Assembly (NCBI RefSeq): GCF_020379485.1
Contig: NC_063444.1
Location: 4,164,652 to 4,228,651, forward strand
Length of the DNA stretch: 64,000 bases
Direction of reading: 5' to 3'
Source of the DNA: Brassica napus
Taxonomy: Eukaryota; Streptophyta; Magnoliopsida; Brassicales; Brassicaceae
Shown here: positions 9,056 to 19,130 of the stretch, one piece after another
Position numbering within the stretch: the stretch's first letter is position 1
Layout: every line of letters starts with the position of its first letter
Notes under the pieces: model-generated
What the model saw: the letters and a program-made list of their open reading frames with translations, nothing else
Databases searched by the model: none
What the model was told of the DNA's origin: nothing
Program-made: the position numbers and the translations under genes

Positions 9056-12000
9056 TGACCGTATGAGAAGAGACAAGATATGTTTCCGCTGCAAAGCACC
9101 ATGGTCTCCGGCTCATAAGGACGTCTGCCCTAATAAACAGTTGAGAGTTCTCACGGTGATCAACGGTTTGGAACTTGAGGTTATTGATTCGCAGGGAGAG
9201 GAGGAGTTCTTTGCTGCTCAACAACAACAAGTGTTACATACCTTATCACTAAACTCTTACTTGGGCATTGATTCCCCAAAGACAACTAAGATGAGGGGGT
9301 ATATTCAAGACAAGGAGGTGATAGTCATGCTCGATAGTGGAGCATCTCACAACTTCATAACACCCGAAGTTGTGAACAAGCTACGACTGAAAGTTTGTGT
9401 TGACAGTAGCTTGGACGTGTTGTTGGGAAATGGTGTGACTGTGAACGCTTTGGGAATTTGCCAAGCAGTCACATTTCAACTAAACAAGACCAACTTCACA
9501 AGTGACTTCATCTCTTTAGAACTGGGAAACGTGGATGTGATACTCGGCATACAATGGCTTGAAACGTTAGGCATGTGCGAAGTGGACTGGAGGGAGCAGG
9601 TTCTTTCGTTTGTCTACAATGGGAATAAGGTGACTTTGCGAGGTGAGAAAGATCTCCATTGCACCAAGTTCTCATTCAAGTCGTTGTTGCCAGTCTCTAC
9701 TTGTAGTAAGACAGGAAGGGAAGTGCGTCTTACTACATCTAGTGCTACATCTTCGAAACCAGATCCATCACCAAAATTCCCACTGCTACTCCAAGAATAT
9801 TCAGATGTATTTGCGGTTCCTACTACCTTACCTCCCTTTCGAGGAAAGGAACACGCAATCATCTTGAAACAGGGAGTGTCTGCAGTATCTGTTCGACCCT
9901 ATCGTTATCCTCACGCAAGTATGGTGGCAATGGAACAGATGGTGACTGAAATGCTATCCACCGGAATTATACGTCCTAGTACTAGTCCTTTCTCAAGTCC
10001 AGTCTTGCTGGTAAAGAAAAAGGACGGGTCATTGCGTTTCTGTGTGGACTATAGAGCATTGAACCGAGCTACGGTATTGGATAAATATCCAATTCCAGTC
10101 ATTGACCAGCTCTTAGATCAACTTCATGGCGCTTCAGTGTTCTCAAAATTGGATCTTCGTTCGGGTTATCATCAGATAAGAATGGTAGAAGAAGACATTC
10201 AAAAGACAGCTTTCCGAACAGTGGAGGGTCATTACGAGTTCTTAGTCATGCCCTTCGGCTTGACTAATGCGCCAGCCACGTTTCAAGCATTGATGAATCA
10301 GGTGTTCAAACCTTTTCTTCGCCGATTTGTACTGGTGTTCTTCGATGATATTTTGATCTACAGTGCGAATGAGGAAGAGCACGAGGACCAATTGAGATTG
10401 GTCTTGCAGGTGTTGCGTGAACAGAAGCTATATGCAAACTTGAAGAAATGTACCTTTGGTGTGCAATCTGTGGAATATCTTGGGCACATAATTTCTTCAG
10501 AGGGGGTCGCGACTGATGCAGTAAAAACAGAGGCAATGACAGCGTGGCCAATTCCAAAAACAGTAAAACAGTTACGTGGATTCTTGGGTTTAACAGGCTA
10601 TTACAGACGGTTCGTCTTGGCTTATGGCAGTATAGCTCGACCACTCACTTGGTTACTGAAGAAAGATCAGTTTGAATGGTCTACAGAGGCTCAACAGGCG
10701 TTTGATAACTTGAAGAAGGCCATGGTTACGGCTCCAGTTTTAGCTTTACCAGACTTCAGTCAAGTGTTTGTTGTGGAATCTGACGCTTCTGGGTTTGGAC
10801 TTGGAGCGGTTTTGATGCAGAACAAGAGACCTATAGCGTTCTTCAGTCATGCTTTAACTCCACGAGAACAAATGAAGCCAGCATATGAAAGGGAATTGAT
10901 GGCTATAGTCATGGCTATCCGCAAATGGAAGCATTATCTACTGGGCCGCAAGTTTCATGTACATACGGATCAACGCAGTTTGAAATTCTTACTGGAGCAG
11001 AGAGAAGTTAATTTGGAGTATCAAAAGTGGTTGACTAAAATTTTGGGTTTCGACTTTGACATTTTTTACAAGCCAGGTCCTGAGAACAAAGCAGCGGATG
11101 GATTATCTCGTTCAATATCGTTTTCTTCTCTTTGTTTGGCGCTGACTGTTCCTACAGTGCTGCAATGGGAGGACTTGTTTCATGAGATTAACGAGGATAA
11201 GGCCATACAATCCATTCTTGCGAAGCTACAAACCGGGGAGTTGATTTCTAAGAAGTACCGTGTGATGGATGGGAAGTTATGGTCTAAGCAACGTCTGGTG
11301 GTTCCAAAATCGTCACGGTTCATACAACTGATTCTTCAAGAAGCTCATGATAGTAAGGTTGGGGGTCATTCTGGCGTGTTGAAAACGGTGAAGAGAGTTC
11401 AGTGTTCGTTTTTCTGGAAGGGTATGTACAAGCAGATTCGACAATATGTGGCTTCTTGCGCAGTTTGTCAGACACATAAACATTCCACACTCTCGCCGGC
11501 CGGACTGCTTCAACCGTTACCAATTCCGGAGAAGGTTTGGGAGGATATTAACATGGACTTCATCGAGGGTTTACCAACTTCGAATGGTTATAATGTGATC
11601 TTGGTGGTGATCGACAAGTTGAGCAAGTTTGCTCATTTTCTGAGTTTCAAGCATCCGTTTACTGCTTTGGATGTGGCTAAGAAATTTGTGGATGAGGTGG
11701 TTAAGCTGCATGGGTTTCCTAAAAGTATTGTGTCGGACAGGGATCGCATTTTCTTGAGTTCTTTTTGGACGGAGGTATTTCGTTTGTCTGGAACTACACT
11801 GAAGTATAGCACAGCGTTTCATCCTCAAACCGATGGTCAGTCCGAAGTTCTGAATCGTTGTTTGGAAACGTATCTGCGCTGTTTCTCATCGTCACACCCT
11901 CGTTCGTGGCACACTTACTTGGCTTGGGCTCAGCTGTGGTATAATACAACATACCATAAGTCTCTTCAGACGACTCCTTTCAAGGTTTTGTTTGGCAGGG

Positions 12001-12683
12001 ATCCACCACCATTGTTGCGATTTGAATCTGGCTCCACAACAAATTTTCAGTTGGATAGAGCATTGCAAGAAAGGGATGATGCCTTGGATGCTTTGAAAGA
12101 GAATTTGTTACGCGCGCAGGATATCATGAAGTCACAGGCCGATAAATCGCGACGCGAAGTGGAGTTTGTGGTGGGTGACATGGTTTATCTCAAGCTGCAG
12201 CCATATCGTCAGAAGTCTGTGGTCAAACGTTTCAATCAGAAACTAGCGGCTAAGTTTTTTGGCCCGTATAAGGTCATTGAACGCGTGGGCAAGGTAGCGT
12301 ACAAGTTGGAGCTACCTCCTGAGGCTAGAATTCATACGGTCTTTCATGTCTCTCAATTAAAGCTTGCTGTGGGTCAACAAATTCAGAGTGAGGCTCTACC
12401 TCCGGGCTGTCTTACTGTTAACGATACAGTGGAGGAACCAGAGGATGTGTTAGACAAACGCTACAACCCGAAAGGAGATTTGGAACTATTGGTGCAGTGG
12501 AAAGGCAAGTCTTCCTTGGAGAACTCGTGGGTGTTGTATCAGGAGTTTCAGGAGTGTTTTCCTTCTTACCAGCTTGAGGGCAAGCTGGATTTCGTTGGGG
12601 GAAGTATTGATAGGTTTAAGAAGGTGTATGTGCGTAAGAGAGGAGGGAAAGAAGTGATGAAGTCTGATGAGGAAGAGAGTTGA
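9056..12683 (+). CDS. pol: chromovirus pol: protease, RT, RNase H, integrase, chromodomain
   Basis: Continuation of the chromovirus polyprotein after the nested element. In order: zinc knuckle ([12 protein letters not shown], about 9080), aspartic protease ([11 protein letters not shown], about 9325), reverse transcriptase with FFDDILIYS near 10340, RNase H ([10 protein letters not shown], about 10780), integrase zinc finger ([10 protein letters not shown] ... CAVCQTHK, 11346-11480), integrase core (MDFIEGLP near 11553 and VSDRDRIF near 11730), and a chromodomain ([16 protein letters not shown], 12490-12550). No internal stop or frameshift is seen, so the enzymes could still be functional. 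The frame ends 76 bp inside the 3' LTR, so the last residues are LTR-encoded. It lacks its own start, because the nested LTR separates it from gag. A frame open from 8793 could allow initiation in that LTR. Confidence 0.95.
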
Positions 12684-12986
12684 AGATATGTGGAAGGAGT
12701 TTGAAATAAAAGGAGTGCAGAAACTTCTAGTTGGAGTGGAGGCTTTGCAGTTACGCAGGGAGTTGTTATAAATAGAGATGGTATTGCTTTTGTAGAGATT
12801 ATGCTTTGTATGTTGTAACTCACAGACGTTATGAGTCTTGAGCTAACAGTCGTTATGAGACTGACGTGAATGGTGATCTCGTTATGAGAGTGAACCAGAA
12901 TCGTACTACAAAGTTGTAACTCTTTACATTGGAATACGAAGTAGAAGTTCTTAGTCTTTATCTCTGAATACATCTAGAGTCTATCA
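12608..12986 (+). repeat. 3' LTR of the chromovirus
   Basis: 379 bp, matching 3648-4026 except at two G/A sites. It encodes the end of pol up to the TGA at 12681-12683. It is followed by the GTACG duplication and then by the rest of the WAKL kinase exon, so a read-through or LTR-started transcript would run into the kinase C-lobe. Confidence 0.94.
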
Positions 12987-13522
12987 GTACGGTTGGGTAT
13001 GTGGATCCAGAGTATTACCGGTCCAGCCAGTATACAGATAAGAGTGATGTTTATAGCTTTGGAGTCATCCTAGCCGAACTTATTACTGGAGATAAACCTG
13101 TTGTAATGTTACAAAACACTCAAGAAATAATAAGCTTGGCAGAGCATTTCAAGGTTGCAATGAAAGAGAGGAGACTTTCTGATATTATGGATGCTCGAAT
13201 AAAAGATGATTGCAAACCAGAACAAGTAATGGCAGTTGCACATCTGGCGCTGAAGTGTTTGAGCTCGAAAGGTAAGAAGCGTCCAAATATGAGAGAAGTT
13301 TTTGCGGAGTTGGAGAGGATATGTAGTTCCCCAGAGGATTCACTGGTGGTGCAGATTCAGAATGATGAAGAAGATGGAGAGGAGGAGGAAGAAGAAGAAG
13401 TTCGAAATATGATAAACAAGGGAGATTCGTTGAGCGTTGGCGTGACTGCTCCAGCCTTTAGTATTGAAGCTTCATCTTCTTCTTTAGATGCTGAACCATT
13501 GTTTCCTCGTTTGACATGGTGA

Positions 13523-13965
13523 CTCAAACAGACTGTACTAATGGTGAATAGATTTTATAATCTTGTGAATGTATGAGTAGTAAAAGTGGTAAGACTGTAA
13601 GTTGTGATTTTCGCTTTGGATTTCAAGACATTGTCTTTGTATTTATGTGTGTTTGAGATTATATATTTGTAATTTATGGTTGACATGTAGTTGTTTTATA
13701 TGTAACTTAACTGTGATGGCATACATACAACAGAAGATCAAGCTTAGACGCCAACTCCTAATCATTTCATTCATGCTAAACATCTTAAAAGACGCACAGA
13801 AAAAAAAGGAGTACAGACAGGCAAAAAAAAGGGAAAAATAAACTGCATGCTAAACATAACAAGTTCAAAGACAAGTATGCATGTATATACTCGCAAAATA
13901 TGTAGCTGGAGGGACAGAAGTAACTATTGGTTAAACCATATTACAGCTAAAAGTGACTGCAAGCA
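13523..13965. other. convergent 3' region
   Basis: 443 bp between the stop codons of the WAKL gene (+) and the ERF gene (-). AT-rich and consistent with both 3' untranslated regions; nothing else seen. Confidence 0.4.
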
Positions 13966-14508
13966 TCAGACTAGATCGTCTATCCAGTCAATGTCCATCA
14001 TGAGGAAATTGTCCAGATGCAAGTCTTCTACTGAGAATATTGATTCTACACTTGCATCCACTGGGAGATAATGTTCATCGGCCATCTCCATAATCTCAGT
14101 AGAAACAGATGCATCCGGGGATGCAGAAACCTGATCTGTCTCCGGGATTGGTGTGGCAGGGGAAGGCACAGACACAACTGATGAAGCATGGTTTGTTGCT
14201 ATTGTCTGTATGTCAAGCTTGGACAGAGGCCGGACAGAGCCTTCAGGAAGCTCAGGCTTTTTACTAGAGGGAAAGTTGAAAACTCCCTTCTCACCCCTAA
14301 TGCAGAACAACGCTGCATCATAAGCTCGAGCTGCCTTCTCTGGATCATCATATGAACCTAGCCATATTCGTCTTGCAGTCCTTGGAACTCTGATTTCAGA
14401 CACCCACTTGCCCCACGACCTCTTTCTGACACCCCTGTAGCATTTAAACCTTCCATCTTCATGAGCTTCTTCTAGTAAAGGAGATTTAGGAGTAGAGGGT
14501 GGCATCAT
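13966..14508 (-). CDS. ERF015: AP2/ERF transcription factor, ERF015-like
   Basis: Intronless 180-residue DNA-binding protein acting in the nucleus. A single AP2 domain at about residues 23-82 shows the canonical [17 protein letters not shown], the IWLGSYD strand and an [13 protein letters not shown] helix, and ends GVFNFP. The variant [18 protein letters not shown] is typical of small DREB/group II ERFs (ERF012-ERF016 type). The C-terminus is acidic and ends [10 protein letters not shown], a likely activation motif. ERF015 (At4g31060) is chosen because the next genes match At4g31050 and At4g31040; the exact ortholog needs a tree. A G-box lies 139 bp upstream of the start. Confidence 0.85.
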   Translation of the reverse strand: MMPPSTPKSPLLEEAHEDGRFKCYRGVRKRSWGKWVSEIRVPRTARRIWLGSYDDPEKAARAYDAALFCIRGEKGVFNFPSSKKPELPEGSVRPLSKLDIQTIATNHASSVVSVPSPATPIPETDQVSASPDASVSTEIMEMADEHYLPVDASVESIFSVEDLHLDNFLMMDIDWIDDLV

Positions 14509-14646
14509 GTCCCTAACAGAAGCAGATTTTTAAAGAATAGTGTGTAAACAGCTTTATGCACAAGTATGAAAGGCTAAAAGAACATTTGTGTTGAGCTATG
14601 GAGCAGGTGGAGATGGAGTGAAGAGGCACGCCATGTTTGTCAACAG

Positions 14647-14654
14647 CACGTGGC
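14647..14654 (-). promoter_or_regulatory. G-box/ABRE-type site upstream of ERF015
   Basis: CACGTGGC on the plus strand, 139 bp upstream of the ERF015-like start codon. CACGTG is the palindromic core bound by bZIP and bHLH factors, and CACGTGGC matches the ABA-response element consensus. Sequence match only. Confidence 0.35.
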
Positions 14655-15723
14655 ATAGAAGAAGCTGCTGTTGTGCCAGGATAGCAGAGACCTCAAGGTA
14701 TCGACTGACAAGATATCTGTCAAGCATACGTTTTTTTAAAGAGAGACACCGCAAAAAAGAAAGTAGGAGGGGAAGAACCTACTGGTTTGTTAATTGTTAC
14801 AAGTCAGATGTCCGTTTCTTTCCTGAAGTTGAGACACGAGTAAGAACCACCACAATTTCTGGAGATATTATGAGATCAGTCCAAAGGCTAGATAAGAGTT
14901 TCAGTTTTATTCCATGTGTCAGCCAGATAATCTGTAAAAGCATTAATGTAGACTGACATCTTTTGATGGAAACTTTTGATCCAAGTCCAGTGAGCGTTAA
15001 AAAGATACCTTAAGTGGAAGATAGTCCTGGAAACTGAGCTACACTTCTTGTATTCATGTGATCTGAGGAACCAAGCCTAACAACATTGAAACGGAAAGAA
15101 CTATTCAAACTGTTAAAGAGGAAAGAGCCAAGAAAGAAAAGGTAAGATAGCCTGCAAATTTTCTAAGGTTAGAAACATTAACTAGAATCTTATAATCTTT
15201 ATTGTGTTATTATGTACTTCTTACTCAAGGCACTAAAGTTTAATGTTGTACTTCAGTTGATCGTCATACATAACACACTGATCTCCATCAGCAAACTGCA
15301 AGCTGCAAAAAGACAGGTATGCATAAAAGAAATGTCAACTAGTAATGAAAATATCTCTGCTGAGCAAGTGACCCTTCACCAAAATCTCTGGCTTCTGGAT
15401 ATTATGGTTATCCTTTTAATTCACCAAACTTGGTTTGTAATTAGTTTTTTTTTTTAACTATCTTTTCTAAACCACTGCCATCTTCCATGTATGATATATC
15501 TGAGTTTCTATCAGTCATTTTATTGACTAGGATTTCATGAGTCCTGCATCCAAACACTTCTTTCAAGCCATCTCACAAATCATAACAATGCAAAAGAGAA
15601 GTAGAGAGAGACCAATCTCATACAAAAATCAGACAATGTCACAAACTACCAATAAATCTTTTTCTGTGGATAAGATCTTTATGTTAAAGTTACAACAATG
15701 TTACAGAGATTGCAAGACTTTTG
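14655..15723. other. intergenic, ERF015 upstream / LIP2p downstream
   Basis: About 1.1 kb of AT-rich DNA between two minus-strand genes. Short open frames occur but none has a recognisable motif or codon pattern. No RNA gene or transposon end identified. Confidence 0.4.
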
Positions 15724-16821
15724 TTACTCCAATCGTCTGAAAGGCTCGGCTTTCAAAATATCAAGATCTGAAACTGTTTGCTTTTCGATATGAAGCTGGA
15801 AAACTTCAGAGAATTCCTTAAGTAAAGACTCATGAGCTATATCTATCAACCTCAAATCACCATGTTCTCCATCTTCAAGCAAACACTTTATGCTCCCAAC
15901 TTGTCTGTCTCTAATCCCACACGGAACTATAGAGTTGAATGGTGTTAAATCAGTAGTAACATTAAGCGCAAGACCATGATACGTTATCCATTTCGACACA
16001 CGAATACCAATAGCCGCCACTTTTTGGTTGCCTACATAAACATTAGCAAACAAAACAAGATCAAAATACACTACAAAAAAAAATCTAAAAGACAATGTTA
16101 TGTGTTTGAGACATACCAACCCAAACTCCAGTTAAACCATCAAGACGTGAAGCTTTGATAGAGAAAGCAGAGGAAAGAACTCTAATAACAACCTCTTCAA
16201 GCGTCCTGAGGTACCAATGAAGATCCATCTCGTGATTCCGGAGATTGATTATAGGATACATAACTAGCTACATTGTTCAGACAATCACATTCATTAGCTT
16301 GAAGAACTCATAAGACAACAAAGAAACTTGACATTAGTTACCTGACCAGGGCCATGGTAAGTGACTTCACCACCACGTTCAGTTCGATACACATCGAAAG
16401 GAGCATCCTTTACGTCGAAATTGAGATAATCCTCTGAACTGCCAGTTCCCATTGTGTAAACAGGAGAGTGTTGTAGTAAAATCACAGTGTCAGGACAGTC
16501 TTGGTTTCCATCAATCAATGCCTTTTTCTCCTCGACGATGCGTTTCTGCCATGTCCAAGCTTTCTTGTACGGAACCATCTTGTCGTGGAGATCAAAACAC
16601 TGGCACCTGACCAAAAAAAAAGGTTTTTATAAATTGGTGGTGATTGCACTGAAGGTGTTCGTTAAAATGCCTCAAAGAAAAAAGTATCGAGACTTTTACT
16701 TTCTTGGGTTGCTGAAGAAGACCTTCACGGATCTGAATACTTTGTTTCTGTTGGCGTTCGTACGAGGGTGGTGATGATGGAGACCAGGAAGTAGCGTTTC
16801 TACTAGATGCAGCGACTCCAT
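15724..16821 (-). CDS. LIP2P: plastidial octanoyltransferase LIP2p
   Basis: Transfers octanoyl groups from acyl carrier protein to lipoyl domains (such as pyruvate dehydrogenase E2) in plastids, the first step of lipoate attachment; lipoyl synthase then adds sulfur. Exons on the minus strand: 16821-16700, 16606-16342, 16267-16117, 16031-15724, all GT-AG and in phase, giving 281 residues, the usual family size. Visible family motifs are [12 protein letters not shown] (substrate pocket), [11 protein letters not shown] with the conserved lysine, THG-like YHGLALNV, and PCGI carrying the catalytic cysteine. The N-terminus, with few acidic residues, could be a short plastid transit peptide. It is divergent from DLDG1. 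I chose LIP2p and not mitochondrial LIP2 because of the At4g31050 neighbourhood. Confidence 0.92.
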
Positions 16822-17221
16822 AACACTGATGTTAGTTGAAACTTGCTTTTGTCTGAAATTCAGTTTCTAGCCAATAAGAAAAGAGTAATAACAATTTTGA
16901 CTTAAAAATATTTTTTTTTATTTAAATATTTGAAACGAGAGAGCAATATCTTGTGGATAAGAGATATATTACGTGTTAAGAAGACGATAACAAAACAAAG
17001 AGAGTGGCTTTATCTATCGTTTTGTCCTGCCATCTGCTTCTCTCTTCCGGTAACTTTCTCGGAAAACCTCTGTTTCTTATCTGTTTCGGAGGTTCTTCAG
17101 TGAGTTCTGTGTCTTAAGGATTGCAAAGTTGTTGACTTTTCACAAAGAACTATGATGGGTTTCGTCGAAGATTCCGTTTTGCTAACTTAGATTACAGTCC
17201 AAACAATGTTGAGTTTGATTC
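16822..17221. promoter_or_regulatory. shared upstream region of LIP2p and DLDG1
   Basis: Only 400 bp separate the divergent start codons of two plastid-protein genes, so 5' leaders and promoters of both must lie here. AT-rich towards LIP2p (16905-16930) and pyrimidine-rich near 17040. No specific element can be assigned with confidence. Confidence 0.5.
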
Positions 17222-19130
17222 ATGTCCTTGATGAGCTCGTCTTTGGTCTTATGCCACTGCTTATCATTCACTAGCCAACACTCAGTTCTTGCTTCATCTC
17301 CAACCTCCCTTGGTTATAATCGCTTTCAGTCGATTTCGTTGCGGGGTAAGAGAAGGAAGAAGCTTTGGAGATTCGTTCCCAGTGCGGAGAAGGAGGATAG
17401 TCACACGGGTAATAGCAAGAGGAGAAGAAGCTGGTGGCAGAGGTTCTTCTTTGACGATGATGGGAACTGGCTTGGTTTGAGGGACGACGACATCGTTGAC
17501 GAGACGGCTGAGCTTGAGAAGGATGATGAGATGTCTGATGAAGAGAAATTCGAGACGTGGAAGAGACGTGCAGAGGCCATCGTGGAGCTACGGGAAGGTC
17601 AGGAGGAGATTGGTGATAATAATGTTGGGGATGTGAGCAAGAAGTGGGAGGATTGGATTGTGGATTCAGACGACAGTTTAGTTGAGTCTTGGAGCCGAGG
17701 AGACGAGGGAAGTGAAGACAGATCAGAGCTTGATGAGTTGACTGTTCCGGAGAGAGGGTTGGTTAAAATGGTGAGGGATATGGTTTTAGGAGTAGAGGAG
17801 GAAGATATTCTTTACGAAGACCGTGTGTTTCGCTATGCATCTTCAAAATCGGTGAGTTATGTTCTTACATCTTGCAATGATAACTTATGCTTCTTGTTAC
17901 TTGTGTTGTCAATGCTCATTGTAACTCTTTGCAGGCAAAGTTTTTGGCGGTGTTGATCCTCATACCATGGGCATTAGACTTTCTAGCTCATGATTATGTA
18001 CTCATGCCTTTCTTAGACAGGTGATTTCTTCATTTGCTACTGTTATGTTTTCCATTTGCATTGTGGTAGTCCCCAGTTTGATTGTTTAGCATGTGCCTTC
18101 TTTACTTACAGATATGTAAAGACTGTACCACTTGCTGCCCAGACGCTTGATGTGAGACGTAGTCAAAAGCTAGAGATGGTAAAGGAACTGAACAGAGAAA
18201 AAGCTAGGTACCGTCTTGAAGTGGAGATTGGCAAAACTCCTCCTCTTTCTGATGGTGATTTATGGTGGGAGTTGCGTGGTAAAGCGTAAGAGACACAACA
18301 ACTTACGCCACATTTTTTAGCTTTCTTTTGATGTTTGAGTGTTGAAAACTCATCTTGATATGTATGTCAGATAGTTCATTTAGTATCCTTTGGTTTATTT
18401 CAACAGCTTGGAGCTGCGAGAGGAGTGGAGATTAGAGAACCGGAAAGCATTTGCCAACATATGGTCTGATATGGTGTTTGGGATCTCACTCTTCGTTCTT
18501 TTGTACGCCAATCAGGGTCGAGTAAGTTTCTGTTATATCACCAATCTACAATGACATAATAGCTGTTAAGCCCATTGTGTTAACATGTGATAAACCCTCT
18601 TCAGGTAGCCTTGTTGAAGTTTACAGGATACAAAATCATAAACAACATTTCAGACACAGGAAAAGCATTTCTCATCATCCTTATCACCGACATATTCTTG
18701 GGGTAAATGTCCTAATGTTTGCGTTAATGAAGATCATAACAAATGTTAAAGATGTTATAGTTATAGGAACCTGATATTGATGACCAGTTATGCAGGGAAG
18801 GTATATAACTTAATGCTTCTTTTTTGTAGGTACCATTCTGAATCTGGATGGGAGACATTGTTAGAGATAATAATGGAGCATTATGGTCTTGAAGTTGAGC
18901 AATCTACTATAACCATTTTCATCTGCCTCGTCCCCGTTGTTATTGACGCTTGTGTTAAGCTCTGGGTATCTTCTCTTCTACTTTTGTGTCCTCTTTTTTG
19001 GCATTATGTGTATCTCCTTTTATTTCTTCTTTTTTGCTCATGATCTCTTTCTCTTGTGCAGCTGTTTAAGTTCCTTCCAAGACTGTCTCCGAGAGTTTCC
19101 AACATTTTCCAGGAGATGAAACGTCATTAA
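17222..19130 (+). CDS. DLDG1: chloroplast envelope CemA/PxcA-like protein DLDG1
   Basis: Seven exons: 17222-17851, 17935-18020, 18112-18285, 18407-18521, 18605-18702, 18830-18965, 19062-19130; all junctions are GT-AG and in phase, giving 435 residues. A Ser-rich N-terminus with RGKRRKKLW suggests a chloroplast transit peptide. A long acidic stretch (residues about 75-200) follows. The C-terminal half is a CemA domain with four hydrophobic segments: WALDFLAHDYVLMPFL in exon 2, FGISLFVLLYANQG in exon 4, FLIILITDIFLGYHSESGWE across exons 5-6, and IFICLVPVVIDACVKLW in exon 6. The HSESGWE motif is the CemA/PxcA signature. The Arabidopsis homologue (At4g31040) affects plastid pH balance and greening. 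Position next to LIP2p agrees. Confidence 0.93.

Larger units (their letters stand above)
3648..12986 (+). mobile_element. Ty3/gypsy chromovirus LTR retrotransposon with nested insertion
   Basis: LTRs of 379 bp (3648-4026 and 12608-12986) begin TGATAGG and end CTATCA, and the element is flanked by GTACG (3643-3647 and 12987-12991), a 5-bp target duplication. Inside is one plus-strand gag-pol gene in the order gag, zinc knuckle, protease, reverse transcriptase, RNase H, integrase, chromodomain. Integrase before a C-terminal chromodomain marks it as a chromovirus. Without the nested element (5153-9050) and its duplicated 5 bp it would be 5436 bp. The LTRs differ at two sites that I can find (3700/12660 and the base at 3939/12899), both G to A, about 99.5% identity. 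A purine tract (GGGGGAAG) precedes the 3' LTR. Confidence 0.96.
1565..13522 (+). pseudogene. WAKL: wall-associated kinase-like gene, split by a retrotransposon
   Basis: Receptor-like kinase of the WAKL group, which binds cell-wall pectin outside and signals through a cytoplasmic Ser/Thr kinase. Exons: 1565-2591, 2726-2836, and 2941-3647 resuming at 12992-13522; all junctions are GT-AG and in phase, giving an ancestral product of about 791 residues. Visible: signal peptide, cysteine-rich GUB_WAK-type ectodomain (CGGIAIPFPFGIG), calcium EGF motif (DIDEC) encoded by exon 2, transmembrane segment at the start of exon 3, glycine loop [11 protein letters not shown], lysine VAVKK, catalytic [11 protein letters not shown] and DFG. 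The LTR element enters between DFG and the P+1 loop ([11 protein letters not shown]). The first three bases of the LTR are an in-frame TGA, so the 5' product lacks the kinase C-lobe. The 3' part has lost its promoter. From map position it probably corresponds to At4g31100/At4g31110 (WAKL17/18). A start at 1568 is equally possible. Confidence 0.93.
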
